Assembly (NCBI RefSeq): GCF_949152225.1
Contig: NZ_CASCJC010000001.1
Span: 1-64,000, forward strand
Direction: 5' to 3'
Source of the DNA: Ligilactobacillus sp900765635
GTDB taxonomy: Bacteria > Bacillota > Bacilli > Lactobacillales > Lactobacillaceae
Length of the DNA: 64,000 bases
Positions 36,767-44,101 of the stretch are shown here, piece by piece. A model generated the notes under the pieces. It saw only the letters and a program-made list of their open reading frames with translations, was not told where the DNA came from and did not search any database. Both the position numbers and the translations under genes were made by a program. Numbering within the stretch: the first letter of the stretch is position 1; each line of letters begins with the position of its first letter.

Positions 36767-37519
36767 ATGAAGCAAATTTTATTGCGTGCAGACGATTTAG
36801 GCTATTCTAAAGCGGTAAATTATGGCATCTATGAAAGTGTGGTTCATGGGGTCATCAATAATGTTGGGGTGATGGTAAATATGCCAGCAACTCAGATGGG
36901 ACTAGATTTACTGAAAGGACAAGCAATTGATTTGGGGTTACATACGGTGATTTGTGCAGGTAAACCACTTTTGCCAGCAAAGCAGGTGCCTTCATTAGTC
37001 GATGAGGCTGGTAATTTTAAGGTTTCACGGCTTTATCGGCAAAACCAAGGTGCAGATTTTGTAGTGCTAGACGAGGTGGTCGCCGAAATTGAGGCACAGT
37101 ATCAGCGTTTTGTTGCATTAACAGGGCGGAAACCTGATTATTTTGAGGGGCATGCCGTTGCGAGTGAAAATTTTGCCAAAGGCTTAGCAATTGTGGCAAA
37201 ACGCCATGACTTGCCTTTGCTTGCGATGCCTAAGCAGATAGGAGCGGCACAATCTTTCAAGCGGGCGACCAAGTTTAACTTCATAATGGAAAGTATGCAA
37301 GATGATTATGATCCGCTAGCGATGCTAAAACGGGCGGTGGTTTCAGAAACTACGGCCATTCCAATGCTTGTTTTTCATCCCGGGTATCTAGATCAAGAAA
37401 TCTTGACACAATCCAGTTTAACAGTCAATCGAACCAAAGAAGTAGCAATGTTAACGAGTTTGGAAGTTAAGCAACTTTTACAAGATGTCGAGTGTTTGCG
37501 TTATAGTCAGTGTCACTAA
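36767..37519 (+). CDS. ChbG/YdjC-family carbohydrate deacetylase
   Basis: Protein of 250 residues. The fold opens with LLRADDLGYS (Asp pair for metal), followed by GLHTVICAGKPL with His near 64, FEGHAVAS with the second metal His near 125, and FHPGYLD near 203. These are the YdjC-family active-site elements. E. coli ChbG removes an acetyl group from diacetylchitobiose-phosphate and related sugars. Here a host-glycan or chito-oligosaccharide substrate is inferred from the many hexosamine genes. GGAGG lies before the ATG. It stands 78 bp before gluconokinase. Confidence 0.85.
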   Translation: MKQILLRADDLGYSKAVNYGIYESVVHGVINNVGVMVNMPATQMGLDLLKGQAIDLGLHTVICAGKPLLPAKQVPSLVDEAGNFKVSRLYRQNQGADFVVLDEVVAEIEAQYQRFVALTGRKPDYFEGHAVASENFAKGLAIVAKRHDLPLLAMPKQIGAAQSFKRATKFNFIMESMQDDYDPLAMLKRAVVSETTAIPMLVFHPGYLDQEILTQSSLTVNRTKEVAMLTSLEVKQLLQDVECLRYSQCH

Positions 37520-37597
37520 GCTAGCAACGATTTTGGCTTAACACCTAGTAAAAATCCGCGTAAAATAAGAATATAATAATTAAACGAGGAAGCAGTC

Positions 37598-39019
37598 ATG
37601 AAATATATTTTAGCGGTTGATATCGGGACAACCAATGCCAAAGTCGCTAGCTACACTTTTGATGGAAAACAAGTTACATTTGTGACAGCAGCATATGGTC
37701 AAACAGATATTACCTTACAAGATGCCAACGTTATTTTAGAGACAACATTGTGTTTATTGATTCAAACGTTAAATGAGTTAACGCAAAAAGATGCGGTACG
37801 AGAAATTGCCAAACTTGTCTTTTCAAGTGCGATGCATAGTGTTTTATTTTTAGATGAAAAATTTAATCCACTAAGTCCAGTTTATACGTGGGCCAATAAT
37901 TATGGTCAAGAGTTTTTAGCGGATTTAAAAAAGCAACCAGTAGTGCAAGAATTGTATTTTAAAACTGGGACACCTTTGCATCCGATGGCACCATTCGTTA
38001 AATTATATGGCTTTAGGCAGACAAATCCTTGGTTGTTACAACAAAGTGCCTATATAGTTGGAATTAAAGAATATTTGTTATGGAATTTAACTGCGCAACT
38101 TAAAATGGATTGGGGAATTGCAAGTGCAACAGGGCTAATGATTGACTATCAGTGGAATGAGACTTTATTGGCTTGTGTTGGTCTAAGTAAAGAAAAGCTC
38201 CCCACATTAGTAGCTCCAACCTATGAGGCTAATTTAATGATAACGATGGCTAAAAAATTAGGATTACCAGCGACTACTAAGGTTGTTTGGGGCTCGAGTG
38301 ATGGTGTTTTAGCCAATTTAGGCGTCAGCCAAAAAGAACAAGAGTTGGTGTTAACTTTAGGAACCAGTGGAGCGTTACGTGTGATATCCAACCAGCCTAA
38401 TTATATGGCAAAAAGCAAATTATTTTGTTATGTAGTAGATGATAACCATTGGTTGATAGGGGGGCCTTCAAATAATGGTGGTAATGTGTTGGCCTGGTTT
38501 AAAGAAAATTTTGGCTGGCAAGATAGCAGTTATTCGCAGATGTTGGCACATTTAGATGATTCAACGTGTGGAGCTAATGGTTTGTTATTTTTGCCGTATT
38601 TGTATGGTGAACGCGCTCCTTTGTGGCAAAGTGATGCTAAGGCACAATTTATTGGTTTAACAGCCCAACATACACGTGAAGATTTGTTACGTGCGGTTGT
38701 TGAAGGTATATTGTTGAATATGGCTAGCATTGTTGATTTAATGCAACAACAGCTTGGCCAGAGTTTCACTAAAATTAAGGTTACGGGAGGCTTTTTTCAA
38801 ACACCAATTTGTTGTCAATTACTAGCGGATATTTTGGATAAAGAAGTAGTAGTCATGCCTAAACAAGAAGGAAGTTGTTTAGGAGCATTAAAGTTAGTCA
38901 TCCATGATTTAAGTTTACCGATTACTACTATTCGTTATTCACCTAAAGAACAAAATGTTCAATGTTATCGCAATGTCTTGGCGAATTTTAAGGATGCGCA
39001 GATCAAATGTTTCGCGTGA
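37598..39019 (+). CDS. gntK: Gluconate kinase (FGGY family)
   Basis: FGGY kinase of 473 residues. VDIGTTNAKVASYTFDG at the start, FSSAMHSVLFLDEKFNPLSP near 73, TGTPLHPMAPFVKL near 126, LGTSGALRV near 254 and the GERAPLW segment near 336 fit the gluconokinase branch. The product, 6-phosphogluconate, would feed the phosphoketolase route (xpkA). No gluconate permease lies beside it. Its last codons and stop overlap a parS-like palindrome. Confidence 0.85.
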   Translation: MKYILAVDIGTTNAKVASYTFDGKQVTFVTAAYGQTDITLQDANVILETTLCLLIQTLNELTQKDAVREIAKLVFSSAMHSVLFLDEKFNPLSPVYTWANNYGQEFLADLKKQPVVQELYFKTGTPLHPMAPFVKLYGFRQTNPWLLQQSAYIVGIKEYLLWNLTAQLKMDWGIASATGLMIDYQWNETLLACVGLSKEKLPTLVAPTYEANLMITMAKKLGLPATTKVVWGSSDGVLANLGVSQKEQELVLTLGTSGALRVISNQPNYMAKSKLFCYVVDDNHWLIGGPSNNGGNVLAWFKENFGWQDSSYSQMLAHLDDSTCGANGLLFLPYLYGERAPLWQSDAKAQFIGLTAQHTREDLLRAVVEGILLNMASIVDLMQQQLGQSFTKIKVTGGFFQTPICCQLLADILDKEVVVMPKQEGSCLGALKLVIHDLSLPITTIRYSPKEQNVQCYRNVLANFKDAQIKCFA

Positions 39020-39023
39020 AACA
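39008..39023. other. parS-like centromere site
   Basis: TGTTTCGCGTGAAACA differs at one base from the Firmicutes parS form TGTTTCACGTGAAACA. The 9-bp arms AAATGTTTC and GAAACATTT extend the palindrome outward. It overlaps the gntK stop codon, about 19 kb from oriC. Confidence 0.6.
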
Positions 39024-39103
39024 TTTATCTTTATTAAATCTTAGTAATTTGAAACAAAAACACTAAATTTTGGTCATAAAATCTTCACAATGTTAGGCTA
39101 ATA

Positions 39104-39246
39104 TATAATCATAGCCTGAAAGGACAGGCTGAACTACTTTCTCCCCTGAAAATAGTTATTAAATAAACGAAGTAGAAATCCCCTTAAACTTCGAAAACAT
39201 AATACTCCTTTTTTTCCCGTGATTTTCCCCAATCACGGGTTTTTTG
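39104..39246 (+). ncRNA. Candidate small regulatory RNA with intrinsic terminator
   Basis: A non-coding stretch with a layered structure: TATAAT at 39104-39109, hairpin AGCCTG/CAGGCT (39113-39130), hairpin CTACTTT/GAAGTAG (39134-39175) whose loop carries CTCCCCTGAA, then the unpaired ACTCCTTTTTTT, and a strong terminator CCCGTGATT/AATCACGGG plus Ts (39216-39246). Pyrimidine stretches CTCCCC and ACTCCTTT could pair with ribosome-binding sites, as in streptococcal csRNAs. The -35 box is poor (TTCACA only 14 bp away). No family was recognised. Confidence 0.5.
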
Positions 39247-39253
39247 TATATAA

Positions 39254-39292
39254 AAAAAGCCAAAAAGAACAAGATTGTTCTTTTTGACCTTT
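39254..39292 (-). terminator. Terminator of the GH84 gene
   Basis: On the minus strand GTCAAAAAGAACAA pairs with TTGTTCTTTTTGGC (one wobble), followed by a T-run. It faces the small-RNA terminator. Confidence 0.8.
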
Positions 39293-39310
39293 ATAGAATT
39301 ATTTTGAAGC

Positions 39311-42286
39311 TTAGTGTTTCTTAAAGCCTAATACTGCTAGACCTGCTAAGAATAAGCCGGCTAGACTAGCAAGAATGGATACTTGCTCACCTGTTTGTGG
39401 AAGATTACCGTCTTTTTTAGTATTGGTATTCTTATTGGTGTTCTTATTGGTGTTCGTTGGCTTATCACTAGGCGTTTCAGGATTTTTATTAGTGTCTTCC
39501 GAATATACTGGAGCTGTCTTGGTACTAAAGTTTAACTCGCTTAAGACAACATTTTGGCTTCCCGGATCTAAAACGAGACGAATACCATCAAAACCAGTTG
39601 CTGCTTTATTTTTACTTTGAGAGTTAGTCAAACCAAATTCATTGATTTGTTTGCTACCATCGGTTTTACCTACTTTTTGCCAAGTGCCATTGCTACGAAC
39701 ATAAAGTGTTCCTTTAGCTTTACCAACTAAAACAAGTGAGTTAGCATTAGTTACTGGTGTATCGCTAACTTGCTCGATAGTTGCACTCTTGGATGTGTCA
39801 TTTATTTTGGCTGTAAAGTCGGTAGTAAGTGAACCATCAAAGAGAGTTTGGATAGATTTACCATCAGAACTTGAAGAGTTTGTGAGTTTGAAATTAGAAG
39901 TTCCATAGACCGATAAATCACGTATTTTTAGCCAAGAAGATGAGTCACTATTTGCTACTATAAAGACGTATTGTCCAGTAACAGGGGTACTTAAATCAAC
40001 TTGAGCTAAGCCGCTAGATGCAATATGGCCAACTGCTTGTTTGTCACTACCGTCTTCTTTGTTGCCAATATAAACAGTAGCATCTGTGAACATATCACCA
40101 GATGTTGCAGTATCAGTGTCACCTTGTTTTAATACGATACTTGCAATTTGTTGTGGTTTAGTTAGTTTTAATGTAATAGTATCGCCTTTAGCGGTGTTAC
40201 GTGAGCTCCAAAATAGTGAAGTGTCACTGTCATCTGTTATGTTAGCAACACCATTATTTTGATAAACTGGAATTTGTGTGCTAGCCGTGCCCGTATATTT
40301 ATTATTTGTGACTTTAAGTGGTGTAAAACCAAACCATGAATCTAAGTTGTTAAAATCACCATTGAGATTGGTTAACGTTTCAAAAACACCGTCACCAACG
40401 CTTGGAACAATCGCAGGTTCACTGCTATCTGTACGTCCATCTACAATAGCTTTAACTTTAGCTTGTGCGATCTCTGATTTTAGTGTAACCAAGTTTGAAC
40501 CAAGTGTGTCAAGGTTGACTGGATTTGCGCTTTGAAGGGCCTCTGTAATTTCAATATTTGCTAAACTTGCTTTAGCCCAATGTGAAGCTGCATTAATCCA
40601 AGGTAAAGCATCGTTGTAAAAACCAGGTATTGCTAAGTGTTGTAATGTAACTGATGCTTGTGCAATCTTGGTAAGTTGAGCCTTGAGATTTGCCAAAGCT
40701 TGTGCATGTAAGTCGCTACCTGGAGAAGACTTTTGATAAGCCGTAACGAGACTTGAGAGAATTGGAGCTTTGGTTTGTTCATCGGCTGAGCCATGATCCC
40801 AATATTGGTTTAAATCAGCAAAGGCCTTTAAACTATCAAGGACTGTCGAATCGTTACCAGCAATTTCTGCTAAAACATTGTTTAGAGATGTTTGAGGATT
40901 ATATGTCGATGAGTTCCACATATAATCAGCGTAACTACCAATACCAATCCAAGAGGCGTATGGTTCAATCATTGGATTAGAAGTGAATCCTTCGGTTGTT
41001 TGGTACAAATCATCAGCACGACCGACTACGGGATTGAGGTATAAGCGATCTTGATTAGAGTCGTTAACCGGGAAGTTATCCCAAATGAACAATTTATCTG
41101 TGTGATAAGTTTCTTTGGCCTTATTAATAGAGTCTGCTGTTATTTTATCTGAAAAGACGCCTTCACCTGTCCACTGAATATGGATATCTTTATCTAAGGC
41201 AAGTCCTTGTGCTTCTTTAAATGGATCTTGTGCCGAACCACTATAGTTGGTAGGCACTAACCATAAAGCCGGCAGATTATTTTTTTCAACATATTCTTGT
41301 TGAACCTTGTTTAAATAATAGGCTTGAGCATCGGCTAAAGGCGACCAACTATTGTTTGGATAGTTTGGTGTGCTATGAGCCGGGAAGACGGCGGCATCCG
41401 TGTCGTTGATGACTGGATTGATATCGTCTAAGGCGATATAAAATTGGGAAACACCAATTGAACGTAATTGGTCAAATTTATCAATTGTTGCTTGATAATC
41501 GGCTGTACTAGAGTAGGTAATATCATTACCTGGCGATAAGGCATAAACGAACTCTACGTGGTTTTTCTTAGCTTCATCTACGAGTTCCTTGATTTCATTT
41601 AACTTATCTTGTGGATATGGTTTACGCCAGTTTTCACGCAGATAAGTGTCATCTTTAGGTGAATAAATATAGGTGTTCATGCGATGTTGGCCCATGAATT
41701 TAAACATGTCTTTGCGGGCTTGATTAGACCAAGGTTGGCCATAAAAACCTTCGATAACACCGCGGATGCTCATTTGAGGAGATTCATAAACGGCTAGGTT
41801 GGTGACACTTTGTTTGTCGTTAATTGTCGTGATGACTTGGTTAAGTGCATAAAACAAACCGGTAGCATCCTTACCTTGAATTGCTAAGGCAGTTTGATTA
41901 TTGATTGTACCAGATTTGATTAAATAACCGTTGTCTTTCAAATTGTTAACTGAGTTACCGTTTAACTGTCCAACCAAGTCACTGGTGGTTTGATCATCAG
42001 CTGTACCTATACTAATTTGGTTAAACGAGATATTATTTTCCTTTAGTAGGACTATAATTTTATTGGCTAACTCTTTATTGACAGCATCTAAACTACTTTG
42101 AATCGATACTGTTTGATCGGTATTCTTTGTGGCTAAGACACTTGGTGTAGAATGGTTGACATTATCAGCTTTGGCAGGATGTGTAGTGGCACCTAAAACT
42201 GTGACTAAACTGACTGTGGTAATCCCCATGAATACCCATTTTTTCCCTGATTTATACATTTTGTAATGTGTTTTTTTATTCTGCAT
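39311..42286 (-). CDS. GH84 beta-N-acetylglucosaminidase/hyaluronidase-like protein, LPQTG-anchored
   Basis: Secreted wall-bound enzyme of about 991 residues. KxYKxGKxW-type signal (YKMYKSGKKWVFMG), then a GH20b-like N-domain and the GH84 catalytic barrel (RGVIEGFYGQPWS near 168; catalytic Asp pair in YIALDDINPV near 286). A long helical domain follows, then two F5/8-like beta domains, a Thr/Asn/Lys linker and the anchor NLPQTGE with a hydrophobic tail and FKKH. The start is the ATG at 42286 with AGGGG upstream. GH84 enzymes remove GlcNAc (or O-GlcNAc) from host glycans. It carries a cre and a large palindrome upstream. Intact, unlike its relative at 28-2280. Confidence 0.92.
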   Translation of the reverse strand: MQNKKTHYKMYKSGKKWVFMGITTVSLVTVLGATTHPAKADNVNHSTPSVLATKNTDQTVSIQSSLDAVNKELANKIIVLLKENNISFNQISIGTADDQTTSDLVGQLNGNSVNNLKDNGYLIKSGTINNQTALAIQGKDATGLFYALNQVITTINDKQSVTNLAVYESPQMSIRGVIEGFYGQPWSNQARKDMFKFMGQHRMNTYIYSPKDDTYLRENWRKPYPQDKLNEIKELVDEAKKNHVEFVYALSPGNDITYSSTADYQATIDKFDQLRSIGVSQFYIALDDINPVINDTDAAVFPAHSTPNYPNNSWSPLADAQAYYLNKVQQEYVEKNNLPALWLVPTNYSGSAQDPFKEAQGLALDKDIHIQWTGEGVFSDKITADSINKAKETYHTDKLFIWDNFPVNDSNQDRLYLNPVVGRADDLYQTTEGFTSNPMIEPYASWIGIGSYADYMWNSSTYNPQTSLNNVLAEIAGNDSTVLDSLKAFADLNQYWDHGSADEQTKAPILSSLVTAYQKSSPGSDLHAQALANLKAQLTKIAQASVTLQHLAIPGFYNDALPWINAASHWAKASLANIEITEALQSANPVNLDTLGSNLVTLKSEIAQAKVKAIVDGRTDSSEPAIVPSVGDGVFETLTNLNGDFNNLDSWFGFTPLKVTNNKYTGTASTQIPVYQNNGVANITDDSDTSLFWSSRNTAKGDTITLKLTKPQQIASIVLKQGDTDTATSGDMFTDATVYIGNKEDGSDKQAVGHIASSGLAQVDLSTPVTGQYVFIVANSDSSSWLKIRDLSVYGTSNFKLTNSSSSDGKSIQTLFDGSLTTDFTAKINDTSKSATIEQVSDTPVTNANSLVLVGKAKGTLYVRSNGTWQKVGKTDGSKQINEFGLTNSQSKNKAATGFDGIRLVLDPGSQNVVLSELNFSTKTAPVYSEDTNKNPETPSDKPTNTNKNTNKNTNTKKDGNLPQTGEQVSILASLAGLFLAGLAVLGFKKH

Positions 42287-42323
42287 AGTAAAGCCCCTTT
42301 CATCTGTAAATAAATACGTCTTT

Positions 42324-42361
42324 ATTTTATTTTTAACCAGTTTGTTATGCAAGCGTTTTCT
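42324..42361 (-). promoter_or_regulatory. GH84 promoter with cre
   Basis: Minus strand TTGCAT (42352-42347), a 17-bp gap and TAAAAT (42329-42324). AGAAAACGCTTGCA (42361-42348) is a cre with one mismatch to the consensus, overlapping the -35. Confidence 0.75.
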
Positions 42362-42365
42362 TTTG

Positions 42366-42397
42366 TGTTATATCAACTTTTGAAAGTTAATATAACA
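42366..42397. promoter_or_regulatory. 32-bp near-perfect palindrome upstream of the GH84 promoter
   Basis: Arms TGTTATATCAACTTT and AAAGTTAATATAACA pair at 14 of 15 positions around a TG centre. It is next to the cre and promoter, so it is a likely operator. No T-run follows, which argues against a terminator. Confidence 0.6.
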
Positions 42398-42990
42398 AAT
42401 TTTTTGGTATAAAAAAACAGCACGAACTTAATGTTTGTGCTGTTTGCTGGTTAAATTAAGGTTCTTAAAATGGAGATTGCGCGTTAACTATTTTTCTAGG
42501 CATATTATGTTAGCTATTTGGATTTTTCCCCATAATTTTTTGACGAAGGAGAAACGGGTGCTTCTTTGAGGTAACTTAAGCTTTATAAAACCTGGTAAGC
42601 CAAGTTTTACTGATAGTTTTTTAAAACAAAAAACCGCCCTAAAAAGGACGGTTTCCTGCAGTTCCATATACGAAACTCTCTAGTTTATATCATGTTATTA
42701 TTGTAACCGGTTAAATCATTTATTACAAGAGGATAATTGAATTTTTTATCCAAATACCGCAAATATGTGTGATTACCCATATGAGAGGTTTAAACTTTAG
42801 AAAGATGCTTTGACCTCTAAACTTGTAGAAGGGAGTAAAGTTACTTGAATACTGTTGTCTTCTTAGAAACTAAAATAAAATTTGCTATCAAAAAACAAAA
42901 TAACCGAATGTAGTTACAACTCATAAAATTAATTATTCTAGAACTATTGAGAAATAAATCTGTTATAATCAGAAAAAAAGAAGCGCTAAA
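42398..42990. other. Gene-free stretch with two minus-strand terminators
   Basis: No convincing coding frame. Two hairpins with T-runs on the minus strand lie at 42410-42444 (AACAGCAC/GTGCTGTT core) and 42625-42654 (AAACCGCCC/GGACGGTTT). No minus-strand gene was seen between 42655 and 43000 to need them, so a small minus-strand RNA or a lost gene is possible. TATAAT occurs on the plus strand at 42964-42969. Confidence 0.5.
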
Positions 42991-43147
42991 ATGGTTTTAA
43001 CAAGTTTTGATTAGTTTAGTTACTGGTACTATTAATAATAGTGCTTTTGCACATTCAGGTTACTGTAAGCTTGTATTAAATGGAGCCAATGTAATGATTG
43101 GATCAGGTGCAAGAAATTACTTTAATCCAAGATATAGGGGCGATTAG
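42991..43147 (+). pseudogene. Bacteriocin-like secreted peptide, frameshifted in a T4 run
   Basis: ATG at 42991 reads MVLTSF and stops, but dropping one T of the four at 43005-43008 gives MVLTSLISLVTGTINNSAFA, a signal-like leader with an A-x-A cleavage site. About 31 mature residues follow, starting HSGYCKLVLNG and ending YFNPRYRGD, with one Cys, Gly/Asn-rich and cationic. Its stop TAG abuts the ATG of the immunity-like gene, the layout of bacteriocin operons. No known bacteriocin family was recognised. The weak SD (AGAAG) and frameshift suggest it is dead or mis-sequenced. Confidence 0.5.
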
Positions 43148-43453
43148 ATGGCTAAAATAACAGAAAAAGAAATTATAGACGAGGTATATAATCTCATTTT
43201 AAACAAGAATGTCCAGCAAGACGAACGTGTAATTCTCGTGAATTTCAAAAACAATGTCGGGGCTAAGGCTGATTTCCAAAATGAATTGATGAAATTAGGT
43301 GGTGAATTACAACAGTTAGCAGTTAAAAATTTATCAAACAATAAAAAAATGAGTTTTGAAGTTAGCGAATTTAGTAAAAAGATCGCTTATTACGGAGAAT
43401 TAAAATCAAACTGGGCTCGTGGATTGCTTATGATGAATATGATTTTCAGATAA
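43148..43453 (+). CDS. Bacteriocin immunity-like protein (enterocin A immunity type)
   Basis: Helical protein of 101 residues without signal or membrane segments. Size, charge pattern and start (KEIIDEVYNLILN) resemble the four-helix immunity proteins of class II bacteriocins (EntA_Immun family). AGGGG lies seven bases before the ATG, inside the end of the peptide gene, so translation is likely coupled. It could be kept as an orphan immunity gene protecting against competitors. Family assignment is from pattern only. Confidence 0.5.
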   Translation: MAKITEKEIIDEVYNLILNKNVQQDERVILVNFKNNVGAKADFQNELMKLGGELQQLAVKNLSNNKKMSFEVSEFSKKIAYYGELKSNWARGLLMMNMIFR

Positions 43454-43455
43454 AA

Positions 43456-43486
43456 AAGGACTTAGATAAGCAAAGTCTTTTTTTGC
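43456..43486 (+). terminator. Terminator after the immunity-like gene
   Basis: AAAAGGACTT pairs with AAGTCTTTT-type sequence, then a T-run; the stem is weak. Confidence 0.5.
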
Positions 43487-43632
43487 AACTTGTTACATGC
43501 CAAAAATGGCAAAGAAACATTAATATGTTAACGTTTTAGAGGCGATTTGGAATGCTAAAATTATAATAAAATGTAATTGGCGAAGATAAATGTTGCAGGA
43601 TAATTAGTAATTTTTGGGGGAGTTGAATTTCA

Positions 43633-43782
43633 ATGAAAGTAATTAACTTTAAGATAGTTCAGACGTTATTAGCGGTGATTTTTATGTTCAGTGTACCTTT
43701 TAATATATCTTGGCTAAGTTATATTATGGGATTTTTTCTTATAATAGCAATCTGGATACCGACAAAGAAAACAGACTTTTAA
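43633..43782 (+). CDS. Small hydrophobic membrane protein
   Basis: Forty-nine residues with two predicted transmembrane stretches (VQTLLAVIFMFSVPF and LSYIMGFFLIIAIWI) and a basic/polar end. GGGGGAG lies about ten bases before the ATG and a terminator follows, so it is a real transcription unit in appearance. It sits 180 bp after the immunity-like gene, so a link to bacteriocin defence is possible but not shown. No family was recognised. Confidence 0.5.
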   Translation: MKVINFKIVQTLLAVIFMFSVPFNISWLSYIMGFFLIIAIWIPTKKTDF

Positions 43783-43818
43783 ATGGTGACTACTTTAAAA
43801 AGCAAAATGGCCGTTTAT

Positions 43819-43855
43819 AGAGCAACTTTTCCGAAGAAGAGTTGCTCTGTTTTTT
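43819..43855 (+). terminator. Terminator after the small membrane protein
   Basis: AGAGCAACT and AGTTGCTCT pair perfectly, followed by GTTTTTT. The rest of the gap to 44101 holds no gene; it has a palindrome TTCTAATTAATTAGAA near 43928 and TTGACT at 44040. Confidence 0.85.
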
Positions 43856-44101
43856 GTATGGATTCCCGAAAAATGAAATTAGCTATTCATAATTGACGCA
43901 TACGAAAAATCAACCTAGTGTGAGATTTCTAATTAATTAGAAAAATTCGCCACTGCATATTGAAAAAACTACGAAAGCCATAGTTAAGCCAGTTTAATGT
44001 TTTAATATTCATGTTTTTACTTTTTATTAAAAATATGAATTGACTTTAATTTCACTTAGCGGTAAGTTTGAGATATTAAAAGCAAAGTTAGGTAAGTTAT
44101 C

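Noticed and set aside
40753..40980. Plus-strand open frame inside the GH84 gene
   Set aside because: Antisense shadow of a well-supported gene with no signals of its own.
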